A stretch of DNA of 35,898 nt, from NCBI GenBank assembly GCA_934229725.1, contig CAKQDX010000021.1, forward strand, positions 1 to 35,898, given 5' to 3'. Under the pieces are notes generated by a model that saw only the letters and a list, made by a program, of their open reading frames with translations, made no database searches and was not told where the DNA came from. This document shows positions 15,460 through 22,369 of this stretch, piece after piece. Origin of the DNA: an uncultured Streptococcus sp. (GTDB lineage: Bacteria > Bacillota > Bacilli > Lactobacillales > Streptococcaceae). A program made the translations under genes and the position numbers. Every line of letters begins with the position of its first letter. The stretch's first letter is position 1.

Positions 15460-15789
15460 ATGGAGACTTGCAAGATGCAACCTTTGAAAAAATCAATTTG
15501 TCCAGCAAGAAGGGTCTTGAATGTACTAAAGGGTAAATTTACTCTTGAGATTTTATCTGAAATTATTGATGGTAATATACATTATGGTAGTCTTTTGCGT
15601 AGTGTAGAAGGTATTAATCCTAGAATATTAGCTCAACGGTTACATGATTTCGAGCAAGAAGGCATTTTATCAAGAAAAGTTTTACCGACATCACCTCCAC
15701 AGGTTGAATATAAAATGACAAAGAAAGGTATTGCTCTAAGAAGTATCGTTGAAGAAATGAAAAAATGGGAGCAAACTTATAGTAATTAG
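15460..15789 (+). CDS. HxlR-family transcriptional regulator
   Basis: A 109-residue winged helix protein. It has the family's N-terminal Cys (CPARRVLNVLKGKFTLEILSEI), then the recognition region NPRILAQRLHDFEQEGIL and the wing (PPQVEYKMTKKG). C11 of the HxlR signature is the residue that senses thiol-reactive compounds in YodB/HypR-like members, and an extra Cys at position 4 is notable. Divergent from the pump operon, which it probably represses. Excellent ribosome-binding site AAAGGAGG. Confidence 0.85.
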   Translation: METCKMQPLKKSICPARRVLNVLKGKFTLEILSEIIDGNIHYGSLLRSVEGINPRILAQRLHDFEQEGILSRKVLPTSPPQVEYKMTKKGIALRSIVEEMKKWEQTYSN

Positions 15790-15883
15790 ATTGAATTTAC
15801 ATAATTTATTACTAATATTTTTCCTATAAATAGAAATTGTAATTCTGAAAGATTTGGTAACCTTGTTAATCAAGGCAATGTAA

Positions 15884-15916
15884 AACACTAGTTCAAATGT
15901 GTGACTAGGGTTTTTT
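15884..15916 (+). terminator. Terminator downstream of hxlR
   Basis: Arms AACACTAGT (15884-15892) and ACTAGGGTT (15904-15912) pair with one mismatch, followed by a T-run to 15916. Confidence 0.55.
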
Positions 15917-15995
15917 GGCTCTATAATTTTTGTCGTGGGTAAGACCATAGGTAAAAACAGGCAAAATAAAAAATCATCAAAATAGTGGTGTGAAC

Positions 15996-16017
15996 TTTTT
16001 GGTAAAATTCACACCAT
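15996..16017 (+). repeat. Internal attachment-core-like remnant
   Basis: The run TTTTTGGTAAAATTCACACC here differs by one base from the end of the flanking attachment repeats (TTTTTGGCAAAATTCACACC). Just upstream is TGGTGTGAA, the inverse of TTCACACCA, giving a 9-bp inverted pair. It suggests a former element junction inside the island. Confidence 0.5.
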
Positions 16018-16186
16018 TCAATTGAAAGTTACTCAAATTAGATGGAATATTTCTTTCTGAAAACGTGGGGAAACATTGATATTAAGCATATATTGAAATT
16101 CATTCAAATACGAGATGTTCAATTTTATTTTCATAAAATCAGAATGAAGACAAACATCGTTTTTGAAGTTTGTCTTTTTTATATTC

Positions 16187-16678
16187 TTACCTAATTCTCC
16201 TATGATTATTAGCAGCTGCCTTGATATGAGTCCCATCAATGAAGATTTCTGAGGGAACAATGAGCCCTGCTTCCAAAACATGATGAAGCACATGACTAAA
16301 AATGTGTGCTAACACTTCCTTGTTTTGAAAGCGTCGGCTATAGTTCTTACCGTAAGTTGTAAAATGTGGTACCTTATCGTCTAGAGATAAGCCAAGAAAC
16401 CATCGGTAAGCCGTATTCACCTCAATATCTTTAATGGTTTGGCGCATAGAACGAATGCCATAAAAACATTGAATCAACGGGATTTTAACTAATAAAACAG
16501 GGTCTAGACTAGGGCGACCATTATCCGAGGAATAACTATCTTCGACAAGAACATAAATAAAAGAAAAATCAATCGTTTCCTCAATTTTTCTTAGAAAATG
16601 GTCTTTAGGCACAAGTTCATCAAGCGTATAGAATCCTACTTGGCGTCGATTGTATTCAGGATTTTCTTTGTGAAACAT
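16187..16678 (-). pseudogene. IS1182-family transposase, N-terminal fragment
   Basis: A 163-residue fragment with typical IS1182-family N-terminal sequence: GFYTLDELVPKDHFLRKIEE, then DNGRPSLDPVLLVKI, IRSMRQTIKDIEVNTAYRWF and the first DDE aspartate region FIDGTHIKAAANNH. After NNH the frame leaves the family and stops within a few codons, right next to the 3' end of the element, so the remaining catalytic part is deleted. Not expected to be active. Confidence 0.8.
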
Positions 16679-16728
16679 AGGAGCACCTCATCAAATACCT
16701 TTTTTTATTATACTCCTTCAAAGCAAGA

Positions 16729-16761
16729 AAAGTCCTCAGAAGTTATACTTCTGAGGACTTT
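16729..16761. terminator. Perfect 15-bp hairpin at the IS right end, downstream of merR
   Basis: Arms 16729-16743 and 16747-16761 are exact complements with a TAT loop. It lies between merR and the transposase start, so it can end merR transcription and shield the transposase from read-through, as subterminal hairpins of this IS type do. Confidence 0.65.
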
Positions 16762-16802
16762 GTCTTCAATCCCTTTTTTGGATAAAGAAAATAATAATGG
16801 TG

Positions 16803-17165
16803 CTAATTAGGATTAATACCTAAATAAGTTTTAATTTTCTTTTCAAGAAAATCAATATGTTGGTTAATTTCAGTTTGTTGCTTATGAAGTTCATCAAGTT
16901 GAAAAAATAGTAGTCTAAGTCGTTGAGGAATTGTGGAGTCTCCTTTATATCTTAGGTCAGCGTATTCTTGCATATTTTTAATAGACATTCCCGTCTTTTT
17001 TAATCTAATAATGAATTGAGTCCACGCTATATCAGAGTCATCATAGTATCTACGATTATTTTCTTCTCTATGTGAGTAAATCAATTTTTCTTGCTCATAG
17101 TATCGAAGTGTGGGAATAGAAAGTCCAGTTTTTTTAGCAAATTCTCCAATAGAATAGTGAGCCAT
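16803..17165 (-). CDS. MerR-family transcriptional regulator
   Basis: A 120-residue protein with the MerR DNA-binding domain (YSIGEFAKKTGLSIPTLRYYE, then RRYYDDSDIAWTQFI) and a C-terminal coiled coil for dimerisation (LFFQLDELHKQQTEINQHIDF). No Cys cluster is present, so it is of the short non-metal type found next to oxidoreductases. Divergent from the dehydrogenase gene, whose promoter has the MerR-type long spacer and palindrome. It is likely that gene's activator. Confidence 0.88.
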   Translation of the reverse strand: MAHYSIGEFAKKTGLSIPTLRYYEQEKLIYSHREENNRRYYDDSDIAWTQFIIRLKKTGMSIKNMQEYADLRYKGDSTIPQRLRLLFFQLDELHKQQTEINQHIDFLEKKIKTYLGINPN

Positions 17166-17233
17166 AATATTTCCCCCTTTTTTTTAATATTTTAGAATAA
17201 TTTTAAAAAAATCGAAAAATTTTCAGTTTTCTC

Positions 17234-17264
17234 TTGACATAAAGTGCACTTTACTATGTAAAAT
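17234..17264 (+). promoter_or_regulatory. MerR-type promoter with 19-bp spacer and central operator
   Basis: TTGACA (17234-17239), 19-bp spacer, TAAAAT (17259-17264). In the spacer is a perfect 12-bp palindrome AAAGTGCACTTT (17241-17252). Over-long spacers with the operator between -35 and -10 are the hallmark of promoters activated by MerR proteins through DNA distortion. Confidence 0.75.
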
Positions 17265-17331
17265 ACATAGCATCAAAGGAATTTGATATAAAGTACTCTA
17301 ATTTATGAGTTGATTGAAAATAAAGGAAATT

Positions 17332-17406
17332 ATGGAATCGCTTCTCTGTGTAGGTGGCGGAATGGGAGCAGCGACTCTTATAAAAAATGCAAATAGCAAT
17401 CTGTAA
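17332..17406 (+). pseudogene. Possible thiolase C-terminal remnant (24 codons)
   Basis: ATG behind AAAGGAAATT, encoding MESLLCVGGGMGAATLIKNA and four more residues. The segment LCVGGGMGAAT resembles the conserved C-terminal CxGGGxGxA of thiolases. The stop overlaps the ribosome-binding site of the dehydrogenase gene. Probably a leftover after deletion, possibly still translated. Confidence 0.35.
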
Positions 17407-17419
17407 AGGAGAAAATAGT

Positions 17420-18175
17420 ATGAAACAAGCGAAGAATTATACTTGTATTACTGGAGCCAGTGCTGGTATAGGAGCGGAGACAGCAAGACAATTTGCAAAA
17501 TTAGGAACGAATCTTATTTTAATTGCTCGGCGTCAAGAACGACTAGAAAAATTGAAGCAAGAGATTTTGAACCATTATCCGGATTTAGATGTTGTTATTA
17601 AAGTTGTTGATTTATCGAAGTCCAGTAATGTTTTTGCTCTTTATGAAAGCTTGAAAAAATATCACATTACTACTCTAATAAATAATGCTGGTTTTGGAAA
17701 TTATGATAAGGTTGAATCTCAAGATTTAGAAAAGATAATAACATTAATCCATTTAAACATTGAAGCTTTAACAATTCTATCAACTCTATATGTGAGAGAT
17801 TATAAAGATTGTAAAGGTGCTCAATTGATTAACTTATCATCTAGAGGCGGATATATGATGGTTCCAAATGCAGTTACATACTGTGCAAGTAAATTTTATG
17901 TCAGTGCTTTTACAGAAGGCTTGGCGTTGGAACTCGAGGCAAATCAACATCAATTAAAAGCTAAGGTTTTAGCTCCAGCTGCCACAAAAACGGAATTTGG
18001 TCAAGTTGCTACAGATTCTAAAGAATATGATTATGATGAGCATTTTGCTAAATATCACACAAGTGAAGAGATGGCACAATTTTTGATGGAATTATATCAA
18101 AGTGACAAAGTTGTTGGTTTAGTTGATGTTACAAATTTTGAATTTCATCTTAGCGGACCACTACTTAAACATTAA
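17420..18175 (+). CDS. Short-chain dehydrogenase/reductase
   Basis: A 251-residue classical SDR. TGASAGIG near residue 11 binds NAD(P), NNAG follows near 87, and the active site is formed by Ser in INLSSRGG and YCASK (YxxxK). The basic residues after the glycine motif (ARRQERLEK) suggest NADP(H) preference. Start ATG 17420 is chosen because AAAGGAG lies 8 nt upstream; an upstream ATG at 17387 has no such site. Controlled by the MerR-type promoter. Substrate unknown. Confidence 0.88.
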   Translation: MKQAKNYTCITGASAGIGAETARQFAKLGTNLILIARRQERLEKLKQEILNHYPDLDVVIKVVDLSKSSNVFALYESLKKYHITTLINNAGFGNYDKVESQDLEKIITLIHLNIEALTILSTLYVRDYKDCKGAQLINLSSRGGYMMVPNAVTYCASKFYVSAFTEGLALELEANQHQLKAKVLAPAATKTEFGQVATDSKEYDYDEHFAKYHTSEEMAQFLMELYQSDKVVGLVDVTNFEFHLSGPLLKH

Positions 18176-18239
18176 TTATTTTAATAAATATAGATAATGT
18201 GGTATCGATTAATAGTTGCAGTCGTTTTATGATAAGAAG

Positions 18240-18274
18240 AAAGCTTCTGAAACGTTAGATTTCAGAAGCTTTTT
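18240..18274 (+). terminator. Terminator after the dehydrogenase gene
   Basis: Perfect 13-bp arms 18240-18252 and 18260-18272 with a 7-nt loop and T-run. Confidence 0.88.
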
Positions 18275-18355
18275 GTCTTTAAGTTTTGAGTAAGTTATAA
18301 TTTTCTGTGATATTTAGGATATTTAAAAAATATACAAGTGTTTTTGTAGATTAAT

Positions 18356-18967
18356 TTACAATTTTTCCAGTATTTTGCCAAGTAGTTCTTCTAACTTTCC
18401 TAAGTCCCCATAGACTGTCCCATCCATATAAAGATTGTAAACTTCATCATCTTGTTCCACGCGTACTTGTGCAGAATAACCTTTTGATAGTGCTAAGGAA
18501 CGAATAACTTCTCGTTGAGTTCGTCCATTCCCTTCTCGAAAGGGATGGAAATAATTAAGATTATCAAGAATTTTTGCTAATTGTTTAATAATCTCATCTT
18601 TTGAATTAGCAGTTTGATAATAGGTATGAATAAGATGGTTGATATAGTCTTGGGCAGTACTGAAAGATTGTATTGACATAAAAGGATTCCCATTTTTTGA
18701 GATATTCACCTTGCGAAATTGTCCCGCCCAAGCATAGACATCTTGAAATAAATATTTATGAATGGCTAAAATATCACTAATGGAGTAGACTTCTATGGTT
18801 TTCAAGCGCAAGTCTGCGAGCCTTCTAGTAACGAATAAATGCTCATTCCGGTAGGCTTCTTCAATATTTGTAATATTTTGTTTGTTGATTAAGACTGTAG
18901 AATTTGGATAGGTATATTGGTGATTGGGGTCAATGTACTCATAGCCTTCGTATTGATTCTTAACCAA
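18356..18967 (-). CDS. Fic-family AMPylating toxin
   Basis: A 203-residue Fic protein with the complete active-site motif HPFREGNGR at 141-149, where H141 is the catalytic base and E145/N147 bind metal and phosphate. It has no built-in inhibitory helix at either end. Such class I Fic toxins modify targets, DNA gyrase and topoisomerase IV in studied cases, by adding AMP and stop growth. The start overlaps the upstream antitoxin gene by 8 nt, and no other gene is in the transcript. Intact motif and intact partner suggest a functional module. Confidence 0.92.
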   Translation of the reverse strand: MVKNQYEGYEYIDPNHQYTYPNSTVLINKQNITNIEEAYRNEHLFVTRRLADLRLKTIEVYSISDILAIHKYLFQDVYAWAGQFRKVNISKNGNPFMSIQSFSTAQDYINHLIHTYYQTANSKDEIIKQLAKILDNLNYFHPFREGNGRTQREVIRSLALSKGYSAQVRVEQDDEVYNLYMDGTVYGDLGKLEELLGKILEKL

Positions 18968-19148
18968 TATTCAATTCCTTTCGTTTGTTGATAACATAAG
19001 TTTTTAAATCAATCACATCTTGAACAGTAGGTTCATAATTTTCAATCATTGATGACCCAATAGCATACCAGACGGTATCGAAATCTGAAAAGTTATCAAA
19101 GGGAATCCCTAAAATTGTTAATTCTTCTTTATTTACATCAAGAGTCAT
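18960..19148 (-). CDS. Fic antitoxin (class I inhibitor, VbhA-like)
   Basis: A 62-residue acidic protein directly upstream of and overlapping the Fic gene. It contains S32-S-M-I-E36-N37, which fits the inhibitory motif (S/T)xxxE(G/N), whose glutamate blocks productive ATP binding in the Fic pocket. The DVIDLKTYVINKR segment forms the second helix. Start ATG at 19148 behind AAGGAAG. Confidence 0.85.
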   Translation of the reverse strand: MTLDVNKEELTILGIPFDNFSDFDTVWYAIGSSMIENYEPTVQDVIDLKTYVINKRKELNIG

Positions 19149-19163
19149 GGCACACTTCCTTGT

Positions 19164-19183
19164 ATAACGTTATCTTTATTATA
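19164..19183 (-). promoter_or_regulatory. Promoter and candidate operator of the Fic module
   Basis: On the minus strand TATAAT (19178-19183) is preceded by TGG-type extension, with no clear -35. Just downstream is a perfect 10-bp palindrome ATAACGTTAT (19164-19173), placed where a repressor would block elongation. GGTA/TACC arms at 19194-19205 lie near the expected -35. Confidence 0.45.
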
Positions 19184-19325
19184 CCATAAAATCGGTATTT
19201 TTACCTAAAGGATAGAGACTGTTATTAAAGCCAGAAAACTAGTTTTGTTCGCTTTTTATATTTGAGATCGGACTTTTGTCCCAGCCTCTTTATTTTATAT
19301 TGTTTTTAGAATTAAAATATTGAGC

Positions 19326-20480
19326 TTAAGATTTATCTTTCTTAAACGCCCCTGCTTGTGCATACAATAACCATGATAAGGCAATCATAATAGCTGCGAA
19401 AACAGAAATTCCTGAGAATCCTGTAAATTTCACAAAGAGAACTCCTCCCACTATACCTGCAATTGTTTCACCTAAATACATTACTGCATTTGATAATGAA
19501 GAAATCGTACTTCGTGCATTTTCAACAGTACCTTGCAAAGTCGTCATAAACAAAGGAAAAATAAATCCATTATTTATATAGATAATTATTAATAAAATTT
19601 CGGCTACCCAAAAATTATTAGCAAAAGGTAGAATAAGATAGAGGATAATTAATGTAAGTAATTCAGTTTTAAAAGTTCTTTGTAAACCAAATTTTTTAAC
19701 CAATTGACTTCCAAATAAAGACCCCAATAAGTTACCTGCACCAATAGCTATAATTGCAGTACTAATGTTAGTTAAACTCATATTAAAGTCATTGGTAAAC
19801 CATGTAGATATGAAGGTAATGGCTGTAAAAGAACCTGTTTGAAAAACAAAATAAGCAATTAGATAACTAACGGATTTTTTATTAGTTAGGATATTTTTAT
19901 AAGCCTCTGTAAAAGAAATTCTATTTGCTTTTCCAATTTCAAGTTTTGGTAGAAAAATATGGATTAAAATGAGAAGTATTAAGGAAGCAAACGCAATCGT
20001 ATGAAAGGGAGTTTGCCAAGAAAAGTTTGCCAGATATCCACCGATAGGTACTCCAGCCATTTGAGAAGCGGATAAACCAGCGGTCGCATATCCCATAATC
20101 TGCACAATATACTTTTTATCAACAACAATAGGAATTGAAGCCCAAACTTGTGGAGTTATAAATGAAGCACTGATACCTGCAAATAAGCGAAAAAGGAGCA
20201 TTAAAGGAAAACTTGTTGCAAAACCACATAGAAAAGTTGAAATGGTAAAAGCAATCAGCCCATAAGTCATTACTTTTTTTCTATCACGACCATCTGAAAT
20301 TGGACCTGAGATAAGGGCAAATACAGCATAACCTATTGCATATGCGCTGACCATCCAACCAGAAACTGAAGAATTTATATTATATAGGTTTGCTAAAGTT
20401 GGAAGCAGTGGAGAAATTAAAAATGTATCAGTTCCTATAATGAACATTGTTAAGAAGAACAAAAGAGAGTATTTTTTCAT
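19326..20480 (-). CDS. MFS efflux transporter (DHA1, AraJ/Bcr-like)
   Basis: A 384-residue protein with 12 predicted helices. Helix 1 carries GTDTFLISPLLPTLA, the loop after helix 2 has GPISDGRDRKKVMTYG (MFS motif A), and helix 5 has the GVPIGGYLA segment of drug:H+ antiporters (motif C). The ribosome-binding site of the ATG at 20480 is weak, in contrast with the strong one of the leader peptide upstream. Divergent from arsR, whose likely operator covers this gene's start of transcription. Substrate unknown. Confidence 0.88.
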   Translation of the reverse strand: MKKYSLLFFLTMFIIGTDTFLISPLLPTLANLYNINSSVSGWMVSAYAIGYAVFALISGPISDGRDRKKVMTYGLIAFTISTFLCGFATSFPLMLLFRLFAGISASFITPQVWASIPIVVDKKYIVQIMGYATAGLSASQMAGVPIGGYLANFSWQTPFHTIAFASLILLILIHIFLPKLEIGKANRISFTEAYKNILTNKKSVSYLIAYFVFQTGSFTAITFISTWFTNDFNMSLTNISTAIIAIGAGNLLGSLFGSQLVKKFGLQRTFKTELLTLIILYLILPFANNFWVAEILLIIIYINNGFIFPLFMTTLQGTVENARSTISSLSNAVMYLGETIAGIVGGVLFVKFTGFSGISVFAAIMIALSWLLYAQAGAFKKDKS

Positions 20481-20536
20481 TGTATATTAACATCACTTTC
20501 TAAGAATATTTTTGTTATAAATTATAAATAGATACT

Positions 20537-20569
20537 TTACGTAATAATGGCTATCCAGTTCTGTTTCAT
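20537..20569 (-). CDS. Ten-residue leader peptide upstream of the MFS gene
   Basis: AGGAGG stands 6 nt before an ATG that encodes MKQNWIAIIT and stops. It is the best ribosome-binding site in the transcript and lies within the roughly 138-nt leader of the pump mRNA. It could be a regulatory leader peptide (translational attenuation) or the stub of a lost gene. Confidence 0.4.
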   Translation of the reverse strand: MKQNWIAIIT

Positions 20570-20585
20570 AAAACACCTCCTTTTT

Positions 20586-20653
20586 AAATTTAATAGTTAA
20601 ACAATTATTGAACTATTAAATTTTATACTATCACTATAATGCAGAAAAGTCAA
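20586..20653 (-). promoter_or_regulatory. Pump promoter with ArsR-type operator
   Basis: Minus-strand TTGACT (20648-20653), 17-bp spacer, TAGTAT (20625-20630). Adjoining it is a perfect 13-bp inverted repeat, AAATTTAATAGTT (20586-20598) and AACTATTAAATTT (20611-20623) with 12 bp between. The inner copy covers the expected transcription start, as for a repressor-controlled promoter. Confidence 0.65.
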
Positions 20654-20671
20654 CGACGGCCGTACAAAAAA

Positions 20672-20700
20672 TTGACAAGTGTTTATTTCAATAGTAAAAT
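20672..20700 (+). promoter_or_regulatory. arsR promoter giving a leaderless transcript
   Basis: TTGACA (20672-20677), 17-bp spacer, TAAAAT (20695-20700) with a TAG extension. The expected start, 7 nt after the -10, is the A of the arsR ATG at 20707. Confidence 0.65.
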
Positions 20701-20706
20701 TACTTT

Positions 20707-21009
20707 ATGACTATGAAACAATATAACCTTAGCGAAGATGATTTAAGAGTTAAAATTTTTAAAGCATTAGCAGATAATGTTCGTCTAAAAATTATTAGAT
20801 TACTGTACAGAGCGAATACTGAACTAAGTTGTGGAGAAATTGGCGATTTGCTCATTATTAGTAAATCAGCTGCTTCGTATCATTTCAAAACTTTGCGAGA
20901 AGCTGGTCTTACTACAACAAGAAAAGTAGGTCAGAATAAATTTGTAAAGTTAAATCATGAGACATTTGATACTTTCTTACCTGGCTTTCTTAATTCTTTA
21001 GACAAATAA
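20707..21009 (+). CDS. ArsR-family transcriptional regulator
   Basis: A 100-residue winged helix repressor (KIFKALADNVRLKIIRLL, CGEIGDLL, SKSAASYHFKTLREAGLT as recognition helix, then the wing RKVGQNKFVKLN). Only one Cys (in LSCGEIG) remains, so the classical ELCVCDL metal site is absent and the inducer may be organic. ATG at 20707 coincides with the predicted transcription start and has no ribosome-binding site; a second ATG at 20713 is in frame. Probably represses the divergent MFS gene. Confidence 0.88.
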   Translation: MTMKQYNLSEDDLRVKIFKALADNVRLKIIRLLYRANTELSCGEIGDLLIISKSAASYHFKTLREAGLTTTRKVGQNKFVKLNHETFDTFLPGFLNSLDK

Positions 21010-21183
21010 GCAAATGCATTTCAACTAGACCAGTAGTTTTCTTGTGTTAACGGCGAGGTATACCTAAATTGTCAAATTAAGCTAGATTTTTCATGTCATG
21101 TAACTCAGAAAAACTTGGTATGGTGTTTGATAATTTAGGAAATTAAAAAAATAAACATTATATCCTTAGGTGAGGCAAAATTC

Positions 21184-22092
21184 ATGGATTATGTAGCAAG
21201 ATTACATTTGAAGACTGGGACTGATTTCAGGCAGGGATTGGTAGATTTCTGTTTAAATAGTAAAAAACAGTATGTTGCTATTGGGTGGAGTAGTCAGAGT
21301 GAAGATCTCTATCGTGAGAGTTTTCAAGAGTATTATCATAGGGTTAAAGAATTATCTGGAAGAGCTAATCCAGCAATTAACGTTTTTAGGGATGCAAAAG
21401 TAGACGACTTATTCTGGACAAGAGATCTGGATGGTAGTTACTGGATTTGTAGAGTTAAGTCGCCTGTTGAAGTAGTATGTGATAAACGGTTGGATATTGG
21501 GGCAGTCTTACCAGTTGAAGCTTATAATTTCGGAATGCAAGTTCCTGGTCAAATTAAATCGTCCTTCAATAGGCCACGAGGTGGTACTGTTGAAAGAATT
21601 CGTGATAGAATAATAATTGAGTATTCGAAAACAATTTTTAATCAATTATCAAATAGAGAATATTATAAGGTTATTCCATATGAGGATAATCTTTTGGATA
21701 ATTTACCAGATTTTGATTTAGAGGAACTTGTGATATCTTATTTACAAATAAAAGAGAACTACTATGTTCTATCTAATTCAATAGCAAATAAATCTACTAC
21801 AATTAAGATCGAGTGTGAAATGATTTCTAGGGAGGTTGGTAACTTTAGGAAAGCTGTGGTCCAGGTGAAGGGCAAGAAAGCGAAAGTACTTGATGCTTTA
21901 GATTTTAAACAATATGTTGAAGAGGGATATATAGTTTACCTATATGCACCGCAAGTAATTAATATAGATCAGATTGATAATGTGATTCGAATAGATAATG
22001 ATGACCTATTAGATTTTTACAAGAAAAATAAACCCATACTCCCATTATCAATAACTCAGTGGGAAACTCTATTCGGTAGTAATAACAGCTAA
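21184..22092 (+). CDS. Putative Mrr-like PD-(D/E)xK nuclease with N-terminal reader-like domain
   Basis: A 302-residue soluble protein. Residues 1-130 are aromatic-rich (YVAIGW, LFWTRDLDGSYWICRV), reminiscent of PUA/EVE-type folds that recognise modified bases; this is a resemblance by eye only. Residues 178-290 fit a Mrr-like nuclease core: helix with E181 (LEELVISYL), acidic residues E210/E212 (IKIECEM), then strand VVQVKG with Q227-V-K229, the QxK form typical of Mrr enzymes, followed by VYLYAP. I infer a modification-dependent restriction or anti-phage role; its place in an island beside a toxin-antitoxin pair agrees. RBS AGGTGAGG about 8 nt before the ATG. Single gene, no methylase nearby. 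The fold call needs a structure search. Confidence 0.5.
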   Translation: MDYVARLHLKTGTDFRQGLVDFCLNSKKQYVAIGWSSQSEDLYRESFQEYYHRVKELSGRANPAINVFRDAKVDDLFWTRDLDGSYWICRVKSPVEVVCDKRLDIGAVLPVEAYNFGMQVPGQIKSSFNRPRGGTVERIRDRIIIEYSKTIFNQLSNREYYKVIPYEDNLLDNLPDFDLEELVISYLQIKENYYVLSNSIANKSTTIKIECEMISREVGNFRKAVVQVKGKKAKVLDALDFKQYVEEGYIVYLYAPQVINIDQIDNVIRIDNDDLLDFYKKNKPILPLSITQWETLFGSNNS

Positions 22093-22153
22093 GCTGTTTA
22101 CTTGAAATTTCCCTCATTCAATAAAACTGATACAAATTTTTTGAAATAAAAAA

Positions 22154-22170
22154 AGCAGTACAAGTCTGCT
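22154..22170 (-). terminator. Minus-strand hairpin left of the right attachment repeat
   Basis: AGCAG (22154-22158) pairs with CTGCT (22166-22170), and the A-run at 22147-22153 is a T-run on the minus strand. It would stop transcripts entering from the integrase side. Confidence 0.4.
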
Positions 22171-22219
22171 AGAATTTGATGTAAAGCTGTTTTAAAATTG
22201 CTTAAAACAAAACCTTGTC

Positions 22220-22369
22220 AAACCAGGTCTTAAGAAAGCACGTAAAGCTAGCCAGTTCTCTAAACGTTAAGAAACAGCTACAATACAGCATTTATCAACA
22301 CTTCATGGTTCACACCATGGGGTGTTTTTTGATGTTTTTTTGGCAAAATTCACACCACTTTTCACACCA
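22220..22369 (+). repeat. Right attachment repeat, with duplicated rpsI 3' end
   Basis: Matches 13423-13572. It holds 16 rpsI codons in frame (KPGLKKARKASQFSKR) plus stop at 22268-22270 and a full copy of the rpsI terminator. Silent codon differences from the functional rpsI end show that the two copies have different histories. TTCACACCA occurs at 22309, 22349 and 22361, and once more at 22372 just outside. Confidence 0.9.

Larger units (their letters stand above)
16145..16768 (-). mobile_element. Internally deleted IS1182-family insertion sequence
   Basis: About 624 bp ending in inverted TGAAGACAAA (16145-16154 and, inverted, 16759-16768). Each end carries a hairpin just inside: GACAAAC/GTTTGTC on the left and a 15-bp perfect stem on the right (16729-16743 with 16747-16761). 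Full IS1182-type elements are much longer, so roughly a kilobase of the transposase has been lost. The left end recurs at 35830. Confidence 0.65.
13423..22369. mobile_element. CIME-like genomic island integrated at the 3' end of rpsI
   Basis: About 8.8 kb between two direct repeats of the rpsI 3' end. It is visibly richer in A+T than the flanks and holds accessory genes only: two MFS pumps, three regulators (HxlR, MerR, ArsR), a short-chain dehydrogenase, a Fic toxin-antitoxin pair, a Mrr-like protein and an IS remnant. No conjugation or relaxase gene and no intact integrase lies inside. A recombinase remnant sits immediately outside the right repeat, which fits stepwise accretion of elements at one site. 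Ribosomal-protein gene 3' ends are known integration sites of streptococcal ICEs and IMEs. Confidence 0.8.

Noticed and set aside
16033..16293. An 86-residue minus-strand frame through the IS left end
   Set aside because: It runs across the IS terminus and hairpin in a different frame from the transposase and has no ribosome-binding site or family-like sequence.
19240..19300. GAGGCTGGGACAAAAGTC (minus strand) as a named intergenic repeat
   Set aside because: It resembles sequences seen in streptococcal intergenic regions, but there is only one copy in the window and I cannot name or verify it.
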